Below are positions 27,601-37,200 of a stretch of 64,000 nt of DNA, in pieces (the stretch's first letter is position 1; the number at the start of each line of letters is the position of its first letter). Source of the stretch: Arctopsyche grandis. Its lineage: Eukaryota; Arthropoda; Insecta; Trichoptera; Hydropsychidae. The position numbers and the translations under genes are program-made. The notes under the pieces are model-generated. The model did no database searches. It was not told the DNA's origin and saw only the letters and a program-made list of their open reading frames with translations. The stretch is from positions 23,652,839 to 23,716,838 of the forward strand of contig NC_135356.1 in assembly GCF_051622035.1 (NCBI RefSeq), written 5' to 3'.

Positions 27601-28127
27601 AAGACACAAATCAAAATAATCTTAGTAAAAATTCCATAAATGCTTGAAGAGACGAATAAATAAAAAGATTTTTTGTCTTCAACAGCACGCATACATAACA
27701 ATTCATCAGTACCGCGAAGGGAACAGAATTGAAATGGCAAGTCCGTACAAGCAAGCTACGTGGCGGACCATACCATAACAATCCACTACCACTACCTCAG
27801 GTAAGGCCGATTCCGGTTTCCGAATTTCTCTAATCCGAATAATAAATATCAATATGGACACGGTTTGAATTTATTGAATTGAATTGTTTATGTTTTTAAA
27901 TTATAGGTAAAATATTTTAGAGGACTAGGCTACTCCCTCCAGTCCAATGACGGCACACCACTGGTACATTTGTAGGTAAAATAAGATGCACATTTTCGAG
28001 CCAATGAAACCATTATACGATCGAATTTTACATCAGCCACAATATTTTACAAATGTAAAATGCATGCATACACCAATTCAAAACATAGAACGTGCATAAT
28101 AAAATACAATGTATTCACCTCGTCCAT
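18688..28127 (-). CDS. Small single-pass membrane protein with proline-rich N-terminus (unrecognised, 5 exons)
   Basis: Coding segments on the minus strand: 28127-28119 (ATG GAC GAG, candidate start), 21925-21727, 21632-21533, 21458-21430 (29-base microexon) and 19007-18688 (TAA). All junctions are GT-AG. Phases agree only if the microexon is included, and the total is 657 bases, giving 218 residues. The N-terminus is acidic (MDEDEDDSMK) and then proline-rich (PPPPPRPPH), followed by KCDLCSW, one hydrophobic helix (WILTLVIVALASAAVTAIVM) and a basic stop (RCWRRI). The tail is polar with tyrosines (AYYSEL, LTYETVDL, QPEYE). Basic residues after the helix and no signal peptide suggest N-outside/C-inside. 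The family is not recognised and no function is assigned. An in-frame TGA lies 15 bases before the ATG, closing a four-codon upstream ORF. The first coding exon is far (6.2 kb) from the second and is the weakest part; an extra exon between them cannot be excluded. Confidence 0.6.
19133..19547. mobile_element. 415-bp near-perfect palindrome (foldback element) in an intron
   Basis: The left arm (from GAGTGACGCGGAGGGGGATG) and the right arm (ending CCCCCTCCGGCGACACTC) are inverted copies for about 200 bases each. Shared blocks are AAAAGAGATTTATCTCTCGT, GGGTATCAAGCTA, AATCCCCCATTCATTAT and the stretch around AAGAAAGAAATCTTGCAT. The loop near 19335 is very short. It lies between the last two exons of the membrane-protein gene. 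A fragment of the central part occurs near 13095. Confidence 0.85.
19928..20075 (+). repeat. Dispersed repeat, two copies in window
   Basis: TGTTATCCGAGGGTGCTAAC, then TATTGCGTA, GAGCGCCTTTGAAAATTA and ATTCAGTGCAATTCAGT. The same order is seen at 44700-44820. No class can be assigned. Confidence 0.55.
20775..20910 (+). mobile_element. LINE 3' tail fragment (ATAAAAAGC family)
   Basis: This segment carries ATTAACAAGAAAAATGTGTAA, GATCAGTAGCTATTAGAATA, TTGTGAACAT and a terminal AAAAAGCATT. The same series follows the jockey-like reverse-transcriptase remnant at 33070-33235, so it is a 5'-truncated copy of that LINE. Confidence 0.55.
20995..21165. mobile_element. Diverged relative of the 18485 palindromic MITE
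   Basis: AAGACACTTGGGAAAAACGTA at one end, and TTAAGTGTCTTCCTACAGCAG at the other on the same strand, are loose inverted repeats. AGTAGCATTTCGTATAGG and its inverse lie inside. Motifs match the 18485-18654 element. Confidence 0.4.
22687..22818. mobile_element. hAT-type MITE (TAAAG/TAGAG family), copy 1
   Basis: 132 bp from TAAAGCGCGGACCC to GCTCTTTA, flanked by GATATAAT and GTTATAAT (8-bp duplication with one mismatch). The arms are inverted repeats around CATTGTTCA and TTGTAAATGC. Other copies are at 35747-35879, 36971-37072, 46221-46372 and 49816-49948. Confidence 0.75.
22825..23235 (+). mobile_element. Non-LTR retrotransposon 3' fragment (RT C-terminus)
   Basis: A broken frame reads VQCTQKIMGRRMLGIKRRDR followed by KRNTMVR, the conserved tail of insect non-LTR reverse transcriptases. 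It ends in TGGAAGGCGAATGGCTGTGA and an ATGATAAT tail. Related copies lie at 36800-37200, 41400-41570, 45352-45783 (-), 49957-50175 (-) and 60620-60905 (-). Confidence 0.7.
23352..23576. mobile_element. Inverted-repeat MITE (TGTTACAG family), copy 2
   Basis: The right end (ACATTTCAACTGTAACA) and internal blocks CAGTTGTAAT, GGATTAGACGGAATATATTC and AATATATTATGACTGAAAAT match the 9881-10112 copy. The left end is eroded. Confidence 0.6.
23600..25830. other. Intronic AT-rich DNA; no gene recognised
   Basis: Only short frames are seen. A block at about 24735-24800 (CAAACGTCTTTGACCAATCC, then AGCCAATCAGAAAC) recurs at 48065-48150 and is an unclassified dispersed repeat. The region falls in the long first intron proposed for the membrane-protein gene. 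Confidence 0.4.
25840..26667 (+). mobile_element. 828-bp hAT transposon with a decayed transposase C-terminus
   Basis: The ends are CAGTGGCGTAGCG and GCTACGCCACTG, flanked by an exact 8-bp duplication GGCACGGC (25832-25839 and 26668-26675), the hAT signature. Inside, the plus strand encodes the end of an hAT transposase: a broken frame at about 25906-26404 with LATLPMTIATSERTE (dimerisation region). After a frameshift, a short segment to about 26474 reads ENRLNGLALLNIHRDINVSA. The N-terminal part and the catalytic core are missing, so the element is non-autonomous. It sits in the proposed long intron of the membrane-protein gene. Confidence 0.85.
26186..26270 (+). repeat. In-frame minisatellite inside the hAT transposase remnant
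   Basis: Five tandem copies of a 16-17-base unit around ATTTACATACTAAA expand the NIYILK segment just before the dimerisation motif, so the peptide repeats NIYILKYLHTK. Unit lengths are such that the frame stays open. Confidence 0.75.
26688..26716. repeat. (GT)n microsatellite
   Basis: About 29 bases of GT repeat immediately beyond the right duplication of the hAT element. Confidence 0.85.
27115..27480 (-). repeat. Dispersed repeat (8882 family), inverted partial copy
   Basis: Reverse complement of about 9290-9500: CATGACTTTATCTATGTATG, then GAATATAAGAAGGTCA, CCGGTTATGGGAGCG and TTGAGCACGAATGTAGGGAA. Diverged. Confidence 0.5.
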
Positions 28128-28329
28128 GAATGAAGTCCGAGATCATTTTGACTCCATTTTGACTACGCTTCAATATGTATGCTGATTCAAGGCTCCAGAT
28201 TTCTTCTGATCATTTTACGGCCGGTTAAACTTTGGAACTTTCACGTTTTGCCATCGACAACACTTCATAACGATGCCCGAGAGACGTTTTTGGACAAGTG
28301 AGATGGTGAGTCGTCAATAATGTGACGAT

Positions 28330-30829
28330 GAACGAATCTAAAAATATAAGCATCGATGCACTTTTAGTCGAATCGGTACCTGCAATACCTACATGCATTG
28401 GTATAACGTGACATGAAACAATAAAAAAACATACACGTTGATTGTGTTATTGATACGTATAAACCAGTTTTCTTTGGAAAAAACTATTTATATGATAAAA
28501 AAAAACAATTATAAGAAATGAAACAAACCATTGTTTCTCAAACTGACGATGATTATTTTTTTCAAATTATTTTGTATACTAATCAAATTAATTTTTCCTT
28601 TAAGATTTTAGAAAAGCTGTCTTTGATCATTGCTAAACATCTTTATATATATTTTTTATCATTTTATCAGCTACTCATAGAGTCGCTCGATTTACTGTTT
28701 GTATGTATTTTACGACAAGGTAAATGAAAAATCTTAAATATTCGTAATTATAGATTTTTAAAATGGCATCTATGTACATACAAACAACTTAATCGTTTCT
28801 CGATAAAGAATGAAAAAAAAATTCAAATAAAACTTGATAAAATTATCTTATCTTATTTACCTTTAGTACACATTTATGTATGTACATTTATACTTAAAAG
28901 TGCGTTATAAGTGAGCCGTTATATTTGAAAGTGGCGGAAATCCAATTTTTAGTTCCAAAAACACTATTTCTGTTTGACTTAATTCACAAATTGTTATCAC
29001 TTATTTTAATTCAATAAGTCCAGAATCTCGGAAAAGCAGAATAAACGTATTACAGGCCAACAGGATTTTTAAATATTGTTAAACGCAAAACACTATATTT
29101 AATGTTTTGCGGAATATTTCTTGACATGAATAAAGGTAGACTTATACCACTTTCAAATATAATGGCTCATTTGTACATATATATGTATGTATAATTTCAT
29201 TCTAAAAAAAAAAGAATTAATAGCTTTTAAATTTTGTTTTTGATCATAACAATCAATTTGAAATTAAAAATAGCTAGGTATTCCAAAATTAAGTATAGAT
29301 TCAAACTTAAATTGTAATATTTATTTTTAAATAGTTTAATATGCACTTTGAATTGTTTATTTAGGCCTAAAATTGTACAAATTCTGTCACAAAATACGAC
29401 CGCGTGAACGGATAACCACAACTTGCATACTAATCCATAAGCGTATTGTTTTCACTTTCCAAGCCTAAACAATAGAAAAAAAACTTCGTATAACTTCGTC
29501 AAGATAACTCTAGGTATTAAAATAATCTTGAGAAAAGTTTTAATATACAATAGTTTTTCATTTGCGGAAATAATGGAGAGTTTGAAGTGAGTCGATTTTT
29601 GGTAGGGCCAATTTTATACTAAACCGTCTTAAAATCAATGTCAAATATAACCGGCGAACTTTGGTGAGAGACTGTCGATCTGGATTTTACATAAAATTAT
29701 CAAGAGCTATCCAAAAATGATACGATAAGACATATTCATCATAAACGAAAATTTTTATTGAATTCTTCGGTATTGATAATGAACTTACAACTAGTGAACG
29801 ATTGCTTAACCAGTAAGCTGGCGATGTGGCGAATAATCTATTTACTACCCAATATTAAATTATAGATTCTGCAGCGGGTAGTTAAATCCGATTACTGTCG
29901 TCTATAAAAGACTGGTACAACTGTTTATCAGTAGTAAGTTCAATATAATCAATAAAATAACGGTAACAACACATAATGCACAATATACATAGTATTATTG
30001 AATATACTCTTGATTATTTAATATTTATTTTATATTATATAGAAAAAACATATTGAAAACGAATGCTAGCAACCACGCTAAATTCAAACTATGAATCAAA
30101 GAGTAATTTCATCAATAAATCAACGTTACAATACTGATGTTCTCAAAACTAAGAAATAAGAGATAATCATAAAGGAAATATTGTCTATATTATAAATAAT
30201 ATGTATTGAACATGTAAACCTGTCGTTTGCTTATAAATACTACATGTCGTTTGCCGAACATATTATACGCAAACCTGTCGTTTGCTTATAATATGTTCGT
30301 TATATCTATGATTTCAAATAATCCCCTTTTTAATTATGCATCACCTGGGGTTAATTGAGAGTAAACTACTGTATATAGCAGAGCTGTGAAGTGGAAATTA
30401 CAGATGTGGGGTCGTGGGTTTTTTGCCGGAGTCGTTAAAATGGAATGATTATTATTTGTTTTACAAAATAATGTATGTGAATATTGAATTACTAACGAAC
30501 GTAGGGCTCATGATTGCGACAAACTTGATTCATCAATATGTAATGTGCGCAAATCTGAGACGCGATGTTTTTTTTTTCTCATTATTGACATTAGAGGAGA
30601 TACTAACGTGTGTTTAGACTTGAAATCATAATACAAGGGATGGAAAATGCGTTCGAATGAACCGAATCAATTGACAGGTTGAAAATTTTTATCCTTAGTA
30701 TTTATTATTTATTAACGAATTATATATTTATTAAAGAATTCAACTATTCACAAATGTAAAAGAAAAACGTTTGGTTTATGGTTTACGTGACATATTATCA
30801 GTCTGTATTATGTATGAAGAGCGCTAGAG
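28330..30829. other. AT-rich intergenic DNA with a small tandem repeat; no gene recognised
   Basis: No coding exon could be supported. At about 30213-30300 there is a short tandem repeat built on CCTGTCGTTTGCTTATAA (two full units and one partial). A SINE-like remnant (minus strand) is possible at 29650-29830. Confidence 0.4.
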
Positions 30830-31020
30830 ATATTCGAAAAGGTAATTGGACTATTCATCACATTGCGGTGGTCACAAAGACAATTTTTGCCATGAAAATC
30901 GCGAATACACAATATTTGGCACTCAAGTTCTCGTTAGTATGATGGAATTTTCGGCTGCCAGATGTTCCGTTATAGAGATTTTAGTAACTTTGTGACCAAT
31001 AATCACCGAACCATTCGAAA
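30830..31020. mobile_element. Inverted-repeat MITE (GGTCACAAAG family), copy 1
   Basis: The left part (ACATTGCGGTGGTCACAAAG, ATTTTTGCCATGAAAATCGC) and the right part (GATTTTAGTAACTTTGTGACC, AATAATCACCGAACC) are inverted relatives. Other copies are at 45785-45975 and, split by a second element, at 50440-50880. Confidence 0.6.
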
Positions 31021-31077
31021 ATTACCCCAAGAGAATTAATTGTAAGTTTGTTTTTGAACTTTTTTTCCTATCAAAGT

Positions 31078-31345
31078 GAGATAATATTATCAATACTAAC
31101 AAGAACAATAATGTGTAAAGTAGACGATGATCAATGAATCAGTAGCTATAAGAATATACTTTAGAAGTATGTATAGTGAACAATAAAAAGCTTTTTTTAT
31201 TTTAAATGCTTTTTATTTTTTATAAATTATGTACACAGTACATTTTAGGTCAATTACAATTGCTATTGATCTAGTTATCATTATCAATTTTACATATTAT
31301 TTTTCTTGTTAGTATTTATAGTATTATCTTATTTTAATGTTAGCA
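31078..31345. mobile_element. Two LINE tails in tail-to-tail orientation
   Basis: The left half (plus) and right half (minus) both carry the LINE 3' series: AATACTAACAAGA, then TCAGTAGCTAT or its diverged form, and a closing ATAAAAAGC. They meet near 31195-31215, giving an imperfect 268-bp inverted repeat. Confidence 0.55.
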
Positions 31346-32221
31346 AGGATTCACAAGAGGTCAATCGCGACACAACATTTGGTCGATCTAAATTGCGATT
31401 GAATTTTCCATATTTTAAAATAAAATATGAACAATAATTAATTCTATTAACATTTTAAATGCTTTTGGTAGAAGTTGAGACACTTCTGCAGATTCACAAT
31501 GAAGTATGCTGGTTGAGCAAATAATATGCTATCATATGTATTATTGCCTGAGATAAGAACGTTTTTAAATGAGGGAAAGGATAATAATGTGACAAGTCTT
31601 CAAAAAATTAATAGCATTTAAAACCAAAAATATTGGACCAATTTAACAAAAGGTTTACTGACTTTACTGAGCTTCATAAAATTTGTAGTTTCTTATCATC
31701 GCCGTCGCGTATGAATGTAAATAATGTCTAGCCGACGCAATGATTTTTACAATGGATGTGAGAAATTTAGAATTACAGTGGATTAAATTGCAAAAATGAT
31801 GTTACGTTGACACAATTGAAATCTTATAGATAGAATCATTGAATCCAGAAACATACTTGTATTTAAAGGAAGTTTATGATATGACCCTTCATGTTTGAAA
31901 GTCCACTTTACTTCAATTCGAGAAATATTTCGCAAAACGAGATTCTGAACATATCGAATTGAAAGATATGATAGCAATTTGTGAATTAAGGCAAATAGAA
32001 AGTGTTTTTAGAACTGAAAATTTGACTTCTGCCACTTTCATATGTAAGCCAGTGGTTTTAACTTTTAAGACTTAAAAAAAAGCAATAGAAATTGTAAGAT
32101 TCTTATAACAAGTCGATCGCCAAGAAAGATTGTGTACCTTTGGTAAACAGCATCATAGGTAAAAACGTTCAAAAGCCTATTTACAATCTCTGTCTAATAT
32201 ATAATTTCGAAAGAGACTTTG

Positions 32222-32600
32222 TATGTATGTTTATTTGTTCGTAAAATCCGTGAAGTTCAATTTAATAAAAAAACAATGAATATTCAATTTGCATTACATA
32301 TAAAAAAATTCAGTCCGATTCAGTTAGCGGTTTGGGAAATAATTGAATTCAAAAACTTAAAAAAGAGGACACCTTTAAGGGGAGGTACCATTTCTAACAA
32401 TTGGAGAAAATTTACATCGTGTCGATAAGAATCTCAGTAACCAATACTAAGTTTTAGTTTGATAGGCCTAACGGTGTTCAAAAAATCCCCAAAATACACA
32501 GACACACACGCGGACACAATTTTCAATCAGTCAAAAACTCGAGTTCGAATTTTCGCATGATCACAAAACTTCATCTGTTGTCACTACGTACATAGATAAA
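32222..32600 (-). repeat. Dispersed repeat (8882 family), inverted copy
   Basis: Reverse complement of the 8882-9250 segment, including CGAGTTCGAATTTTCGCATG near 32540 and GGGGAGGTACCATTTC near 32380. The frame that runs across it is not a gene. Confidence 0.6.
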
Positions 32601-33235
32601 GACAGACATTACGACAGATCACTAATAATAACCATACTAACAACACACTTGTGAAGAGTCTCGGTGATTACAACGAAATGTCTATATACTTCACCTGTAT
32701 GGAATAACGTCTCGAATACTAACTTTTCCAAGCTCCAAGTAATACAAAATAAATCCCTAAAAATAATTTATAATACACCCATATATACTAACGTGAAAAA
32801 ATCTGCATGTCATATATAATATTCCGTTTGTTACAGACATTACTAACAAACTAACCAGTAGATTCTACGACAGAATCACTAATAACCATACTAACATGAC
32901 ACTTGTGAAGAGTCTCGGTGATTATAACAAAATGTCTATACCCTGCAGGTATAAACACAGATTACCTGAACACAATCTGCTTTAGATCTTCGACTTTTGA
33001 AAGTCTTTAAATTTATATTATGTATTAGATGTATTATGAACATTTATAAGAATTGTAAATAGGTTTTTGAGCTCTTTTTCCTAATTATGCTGTACATTAA
33101 CATTTGAATAAGACAATACTATGATTACTAACGAAATTAAATTAAAATTGTAAAATAGAAAATGATCAGTAGATCAGTAGCTATTAAAATAGACATACGA
33201 TGAACATAATTTAGTAATAATAAAAAGCATTCAAT
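32600..33235 (+). mobile_element. Jockey-like LINE: RT C-terminus and 3' untranslated tail
   Basis: Broken frames read SNTNFSKLQVIQNKSLKIIY (about 32710) and then RFYDRITNNHTNMTLVKSLG up to HRLPEHNLL and TAG at 32985. This is the usual end of jockey-clade reverse transcriptases. The 3' tail runs to ATAATAAAAAGC near 33230. The segment around GTGAAGAGTCTCGGTGATTA occurs twice (about 32650 and 32908), so the copy is internally rearranged. Confidence 0.65.
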
Positions 33236-33279
33236 CTATATATAATATATGTATGTAGTCAAATATGGTTTTAATATAT

Positions 33280-33730
33280 ACGTTTGAAGAGCTGCAGATG
33301 CGGTTCAACACTCGAAAGAGGCAGCGGCGCGCAACCTTTAATTCAAACGATCGAGTCCAACTTGTTCCATAAGTGCCTCTGTCTTATGGAACGGTACGTG
33401 TCTGTAGCCGGACACCACACGAGATGATAACCGAATCTCATCCGAGGCTGTGCAACAGGGCGGCAAGTTTGACGAGTGTGCGTGTTGTCGCGTTGTCGAG
33501 AATGGCGCGTCCACGCCGGCACAGACAGGGGGGAACACTGGGCGGCCGCACCTCACCAACTCGTTTGACTTCCTCCCCCCCACCCACCGCACACCTGGCG
33601 CCCCCCTGAGCCCCCCTGCGTGTGTGGTCAGCCGTACAGGGCCGTCGCTGTGGGGGGGCGCATCAAAACTCGACGAGCCACACTCGAAAACGATAACTAC
33701 ATACGTTGGTGCATTCGCGTGGTAAACATT
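33280..33730. promoter_or_regulatory. Isolated GC-rich island, possible promoter or unrecognised exon
   Basis: About 450 bases are clearly richer in G, C and CpG (GGCAGCGGCGCGCAACC, GGCGCGTCCACGCCGG, GGGCGGCCGCACC) than anything nearby. The only comparable stretch in the window is the Tudor-SN promoter. Frames of 78-91 residues on both strands are uninformative. It could be the promoter or 5' untranslated exon of the minus-strand membrane-protein gene 5 kb away, or of another gene. Confidence 0.35.
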
Positions 33731-33779
33731 GCCGATGCTCCGATGTACATAATAAAGTATGATATGATATAGTGATGGC

Positions 33780-35190
33780 TTTTACTTTCCTTTCGAACTT
33801 TTTTTTCTCAATGAGCTTACCAACACCGACTCACACCCAACAGACTAACTTCGAAGAACGAAAATCCGTTCGGTGCAATCTTTGGTGACCCCCCCCCCCC
33901 CCCCCATTCGAGAGTCGATACGCTTAAAAAGAGAGAAAGGCACATGTTAGATGCCTTCGAAATGTGGTGCGCATTCCATAGACCGCACGAACATCTCCAT
34001 CCTCAAAGAGATGACAGTTGCTGAGAGACTCTCCATGGCAGAGCTGCAGACTACATAACTTCGAAGAACGAAAATCCGTTCGGTGCAATATCTGGTGATC
34101 CCCCCATTCGAGAGTTGAGACGCTTAAAAAGAGAGAAAGGCACATGTTAGATGCCTTCGAAATGTGGTGCTGGAAGCAGATGCTGCGCATTCCATAGACC
34201 GCACGAACATCTCCATCCTCAAAGAGATGACAGTTGCTAAGAGACTCTCCATGGCAGAGCTGCATACTAACTTCGAAGAACGAAAATCCGTTCGGTGCAA
34301 TATCTGGTGATCCCCCCCCCATTCGAGAGTCGAGACGCTTAAAAAGAGAGAAAGGCACATGTTAGATGCCTTCGAAATGTGGTGACGGAGGCAGATGCTG
34401 CGCATTCCATAGACCGCACGAACATCTCCATCCTCAAAGAGATGACAGTTGCTAAGAGACTCTCCATGGCAGAGCTGCATACTAACTTCGAAGAACGAAA
34501 ATCCGTTCGGTGCAATATCTGGTGATCCCCCCCATTCGAGAGTCGAGACGCTTAAAAAGAGAGAAAGGCACATGTTAGATGCCTTCGAAATGTGGTGCTG
34601 GAGGCGGATGCTGCGCATTCCATAGACCGCACGTACATCTCCATCCTCAAAGAGATGACAGTTGCTGAGAGACTCTCCATGGCAGAACTGCGCCTACCGT
34701 GTGCACTAAATGTGTGCAACGCAAACAGGTGGCCGAAATATAAAGGCGGCCGGAAAGAAATGAGAGTCGAAAAATTATCAAGTGAAAATCGATATATCTG
34801 TAAAAAAAAAAACGCAACGCAATAATTTCAAATGTTTTCGCGTCGCTACATGCGTTGTTAGGATAAAATAAACAAATAATTGAATGGCTTTTACTTTCCT
34901 TTCGAATTTTTTTTTTCTCAATGAGTTTCAACACCGACTCACACCCAAATTAACAGACTAACTTCAAAAAAATCCGTTCGGTGCAATCTCTGGTGATCCC
35001 CCCCCATTCGAGAGTCGAGACGCTTAAAAAGAGAGAAAGGAACATGTTAGATGCCTTCGAAATGTGCGAACCGACCGCACGAACATCTCCATCCTCAAAG
35101 AGATGACAGTTGTTGAGAGACTCTCCATGGCAGAGCTGCGCCTACCGTGTGCAACGCAAACAGAAATGAGAGCCGAAAAATTATCAAGTG
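33780..35190 (+). repeat. Tandem array of about 212-bp units derived from a reverse-transcriptase gene
   Basis: Four head-to-tail units start with AACTTCGAAGAACGAAAATC at 33847, 34057, 34269 and 34484 (periods 210-215). A fifth diverged unit starts near 34958, preceded by a repeat of the leader found at 33780-33840 (GGCTTTTACTTTCCTTTCGA). On the plus strand each unit encodes MLDAFEMWC-WRRMLRIP and, after a small frame break, RTNISILKEMTVAERLSMAE. This is a conserved segment near the C-terminus of non-LTR reverse transcriptases. Long minus-strand frames here are by-products of the repetition. Confidence 0.8.
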
Positions 35191-35212
35191 AATAACGATA
35201 TGTCTGTAAAAA

Positions 35213-36060
35213 AAATTTCATTTTGTTTTGTGGTTTAATTTTTATCAAATAATTTCCAGAGCAATTGTGTCGGAAGTTGCATAGTATTGATAAATGACGT
35301 ACGAAAATGGCCGTAAAGGAGTTCGACACTCTGGATCTCTGCAATGGGAAAACTGTTATCAAAGAATTCGTATGGGGGACTGAGAAAGGAATGACCGTAC
35401 ATGTTATATCGTACAGAGCAACAATAACACGCATCAAACTACTCGACAAACAAGGGAAAGTCAAAGATGTCGTTCTCGGATAAGACAACATGGACGGCTA
35501 TCGTTCTTCCACGAATCCATACTTCGGAGCGACAGTTGGACGAGTGGCCAATCGCACTGGTAACGCCAAGTTCCTGTTGAACTGTCAGGTCTACAATCTG
35601 AGCAAGAATCGAGGGGAGAATCATTTGCACGGTGGAATTAAAGGTTTCGACAAAGTCAATTGGAAATTGTACATCGATGGAACTCAAGTGACGTTCAGCT
35701 ACCTGTCCGTGGACGGGGAGGAAGGCTATCCCGGAGATGTCATAACTAGAGTACGGACCCAAAGCGCGCCGCTCATTGTTCAATTGTTGTAAATACTTTG
35801 TAAAAAAGGTTCGGTAAACCTTTAAAAATGCGTTTACAACATTTGAACGATGAACGGCACGGTGGTTATCCGGGCTTTAGTCATAACAAACTTAGTCTAC
35901 AACATACAGAAGGACAATCAAATTATCAGCACCATGACGATCAAATGTTCGGCGCCAACTCCGATTTATCTGACTAACCATTCTTATTTCAATCTCGCTG
36001 GGCATGTAAGAATCAAACCATATATTTGAATAGAGATAGTACATATCAATGAAATAAAAT
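35213..36060 (+). pseudogene. Galactose mutarotase pseudogene (exon 1 and start of intron 1)
   Basis: The plus strand matches the minus strand of 11640-10920: 5' flank, all of exon 1 and the start of intron 1, including the AGAATCAAACCATATATTTG intron sequence. It is disabled by an early deletion and changed start region, a stop in place of Tyr in LGYDNM (TAA at about 35481), missense changes, and insertion of an hAT-type MITE at 35747-35879. Introns and the adjacent piggyBac-like MITE came with it, so it arose by DNA-level duplication in inverted orientation, not by retrotransposition. Exons 2-5 are absent. Confidence 0.93.
35747..35879. mobile_element. hAT-type MITE (TAAAG/TAGAG family), copy 2, with empty site known
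   Basis: 133 bp from TAGAGTACGGACCC to GGGCTTTA, flanked by exact GTCATAAC (35739-35746 and 35880-35887). The undisrupted sequence, with one GTCATAAC, is in the intact mutarotase exon at about 11085-11095. This proves insertion and the 8-bp duplication. Confidence 0.9.
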
Positions 36061-36121
36061 ATTTCTATATGTATAGGTACATATACAGTATGGGGCAGAA
36101 TTAATCTTGAAAATGAATACT

Positions 36122-36695
36122 TTAACCCTTTGAATGCTGACCAACGCCGATCGGCGTTTTGCTAACAAGTCTATGGGCCTGAAAAACGCAGATAGCCGTT
36201 GTATTTTGAGTATGTAAAAAATAAACGAGAATACTACCCGCTGAGTCTTTCCAGGTAGCATTGAAAAAAAAATGCATTGAACATGGGTCGTGTAATCCGT
36301 GTCAATGTTTATAAAGAATGGTTAATGCCGGAAATTCTGAATTTATAATCATAGCAGAATTTCTCGATGGAAATTCGTAACTGCGAGAATTTTAGATTGT
36401 GGTTTGGCTTTTAGATTGTGAGCATTACAATTTAACAACAATGAAGAAGATTCGTTAATATATTTCTTTTTTGTTTATTTTGTATTATTGCAACATATAT
36501 TAGAGAGTCTTAACACACCTTTAAAAAACTCGAAATCCTCGGCAGTAGTTATCTAGGGTAGTGATCTAGGGTTTGTTTTAATTAGCTACAATTTTTATAA
36601 CTGCTTTCTATTGGATTTCTAAATAATTCTATATTGGCGAAATTTTCAGCGTGGCGGGCTTACAAACAGAAAAGACGTCACCATTCAAGGGTTAA
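36122..36695. mobile_element. piggyBac-like MITE, copy B (duplicated with the mutarotase pseudogene)
   Basis: TTAA plus CCCTTTGAATGCTGACC at the left; the inverse CCATTCAAGGG plus TTAA at the right. It is an inverted counterpart of 10271-10852 and follows the pseudogene at the same relative place, so it was copied as part of one segment. Confidence 0.8.
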
Positions 36696-36799
36696 AAAAT
36701 ACGAAACAAGACATCGTACTTTTTAAAATGCATTTCGGTTGTCTTGTTGTATACTTGATACATACTATTTTAGAATGTCATATTTTAATCCAAGTTTTC

Positions 36800-37200
36800 G
36801 CTTTGCCTGAAGAAAAAGCTCTTCGATCGATGTCTTTTGCCTGTGGTGGCGAATGGATGCGAAATTTGAACATAGAATGCTAAAATTTTATACAAAGTTT
36901 AATGTACGCAAAGAAGTATGGAACACTGTATGCTCGGCATAACGGACACACGGAATACGTGGGTGATCAGTAGAGGTAGGATAGTCACAGTGCTATCAAT
37001 TGTTCGGCAAACCTTTAACAATGCATTTACAACCTTTGAACAATACACGGCCCCCTCAGGCTCCGGTGACTAGTGATCAGTGTAACAAAGGTACATAGTT
37101 GACATAGTGATAGAGTCAAGAGATTCAAATGAAAAGTGGACAAGATTAGTGCTGGAATGGTACCCGAGAGAATGTAAAAGTGTGAAAAGAAGTATTTTAT
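36800..37200 (+). mobile_element. Non-LTR retrotransposon 3' fragment, split by a MITE
   Basis: GAAGAAAAAGCTCTTCGATC, AAAGTTTAATGTACGCAAAGA and GTATGGAACACTGTATGCTC match the 22825 copy. The part after 37081 (GCTGGAATGGTACCCGAGAG) continues the same element. Confidence 0.6.
36971..37072. mobile_element. hAT-type MITE (TAAAG/TAGAG family), copy 3
   Basis: 102 bp from TAGAGGTAGGATAGTCAC to CTCCGGTGACTA, flanked by exact GTGATCAG (36963-36970 and 37073-37080). One arm is shorter than in other copies. It is inserted in a LINE fragment. Confidence 0.85.

Noticed and set aside
30213-30300. Possible CRISPR-like or regulatory repeat array (CCTGTCGTTTGC)
   Set aside because: Only two full units and a partial one, in eukaryotic DNA; an ordinary short tandem duplication.
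33924-34618. Minus-strand ORFs of 144 and 164 codons with repeated segments
   Set aside because: They run across the reverse-transcriptase-derived tandem array in the wrong strand; the coding signal is on the plus strand.
35439-35783. 114-codon minus-strand ORF, with a matching plus-strand 63-codon ORF at 11203
   Set aside because: Antisense shadows of mutarotase exon 1 and its pseudogene copy.
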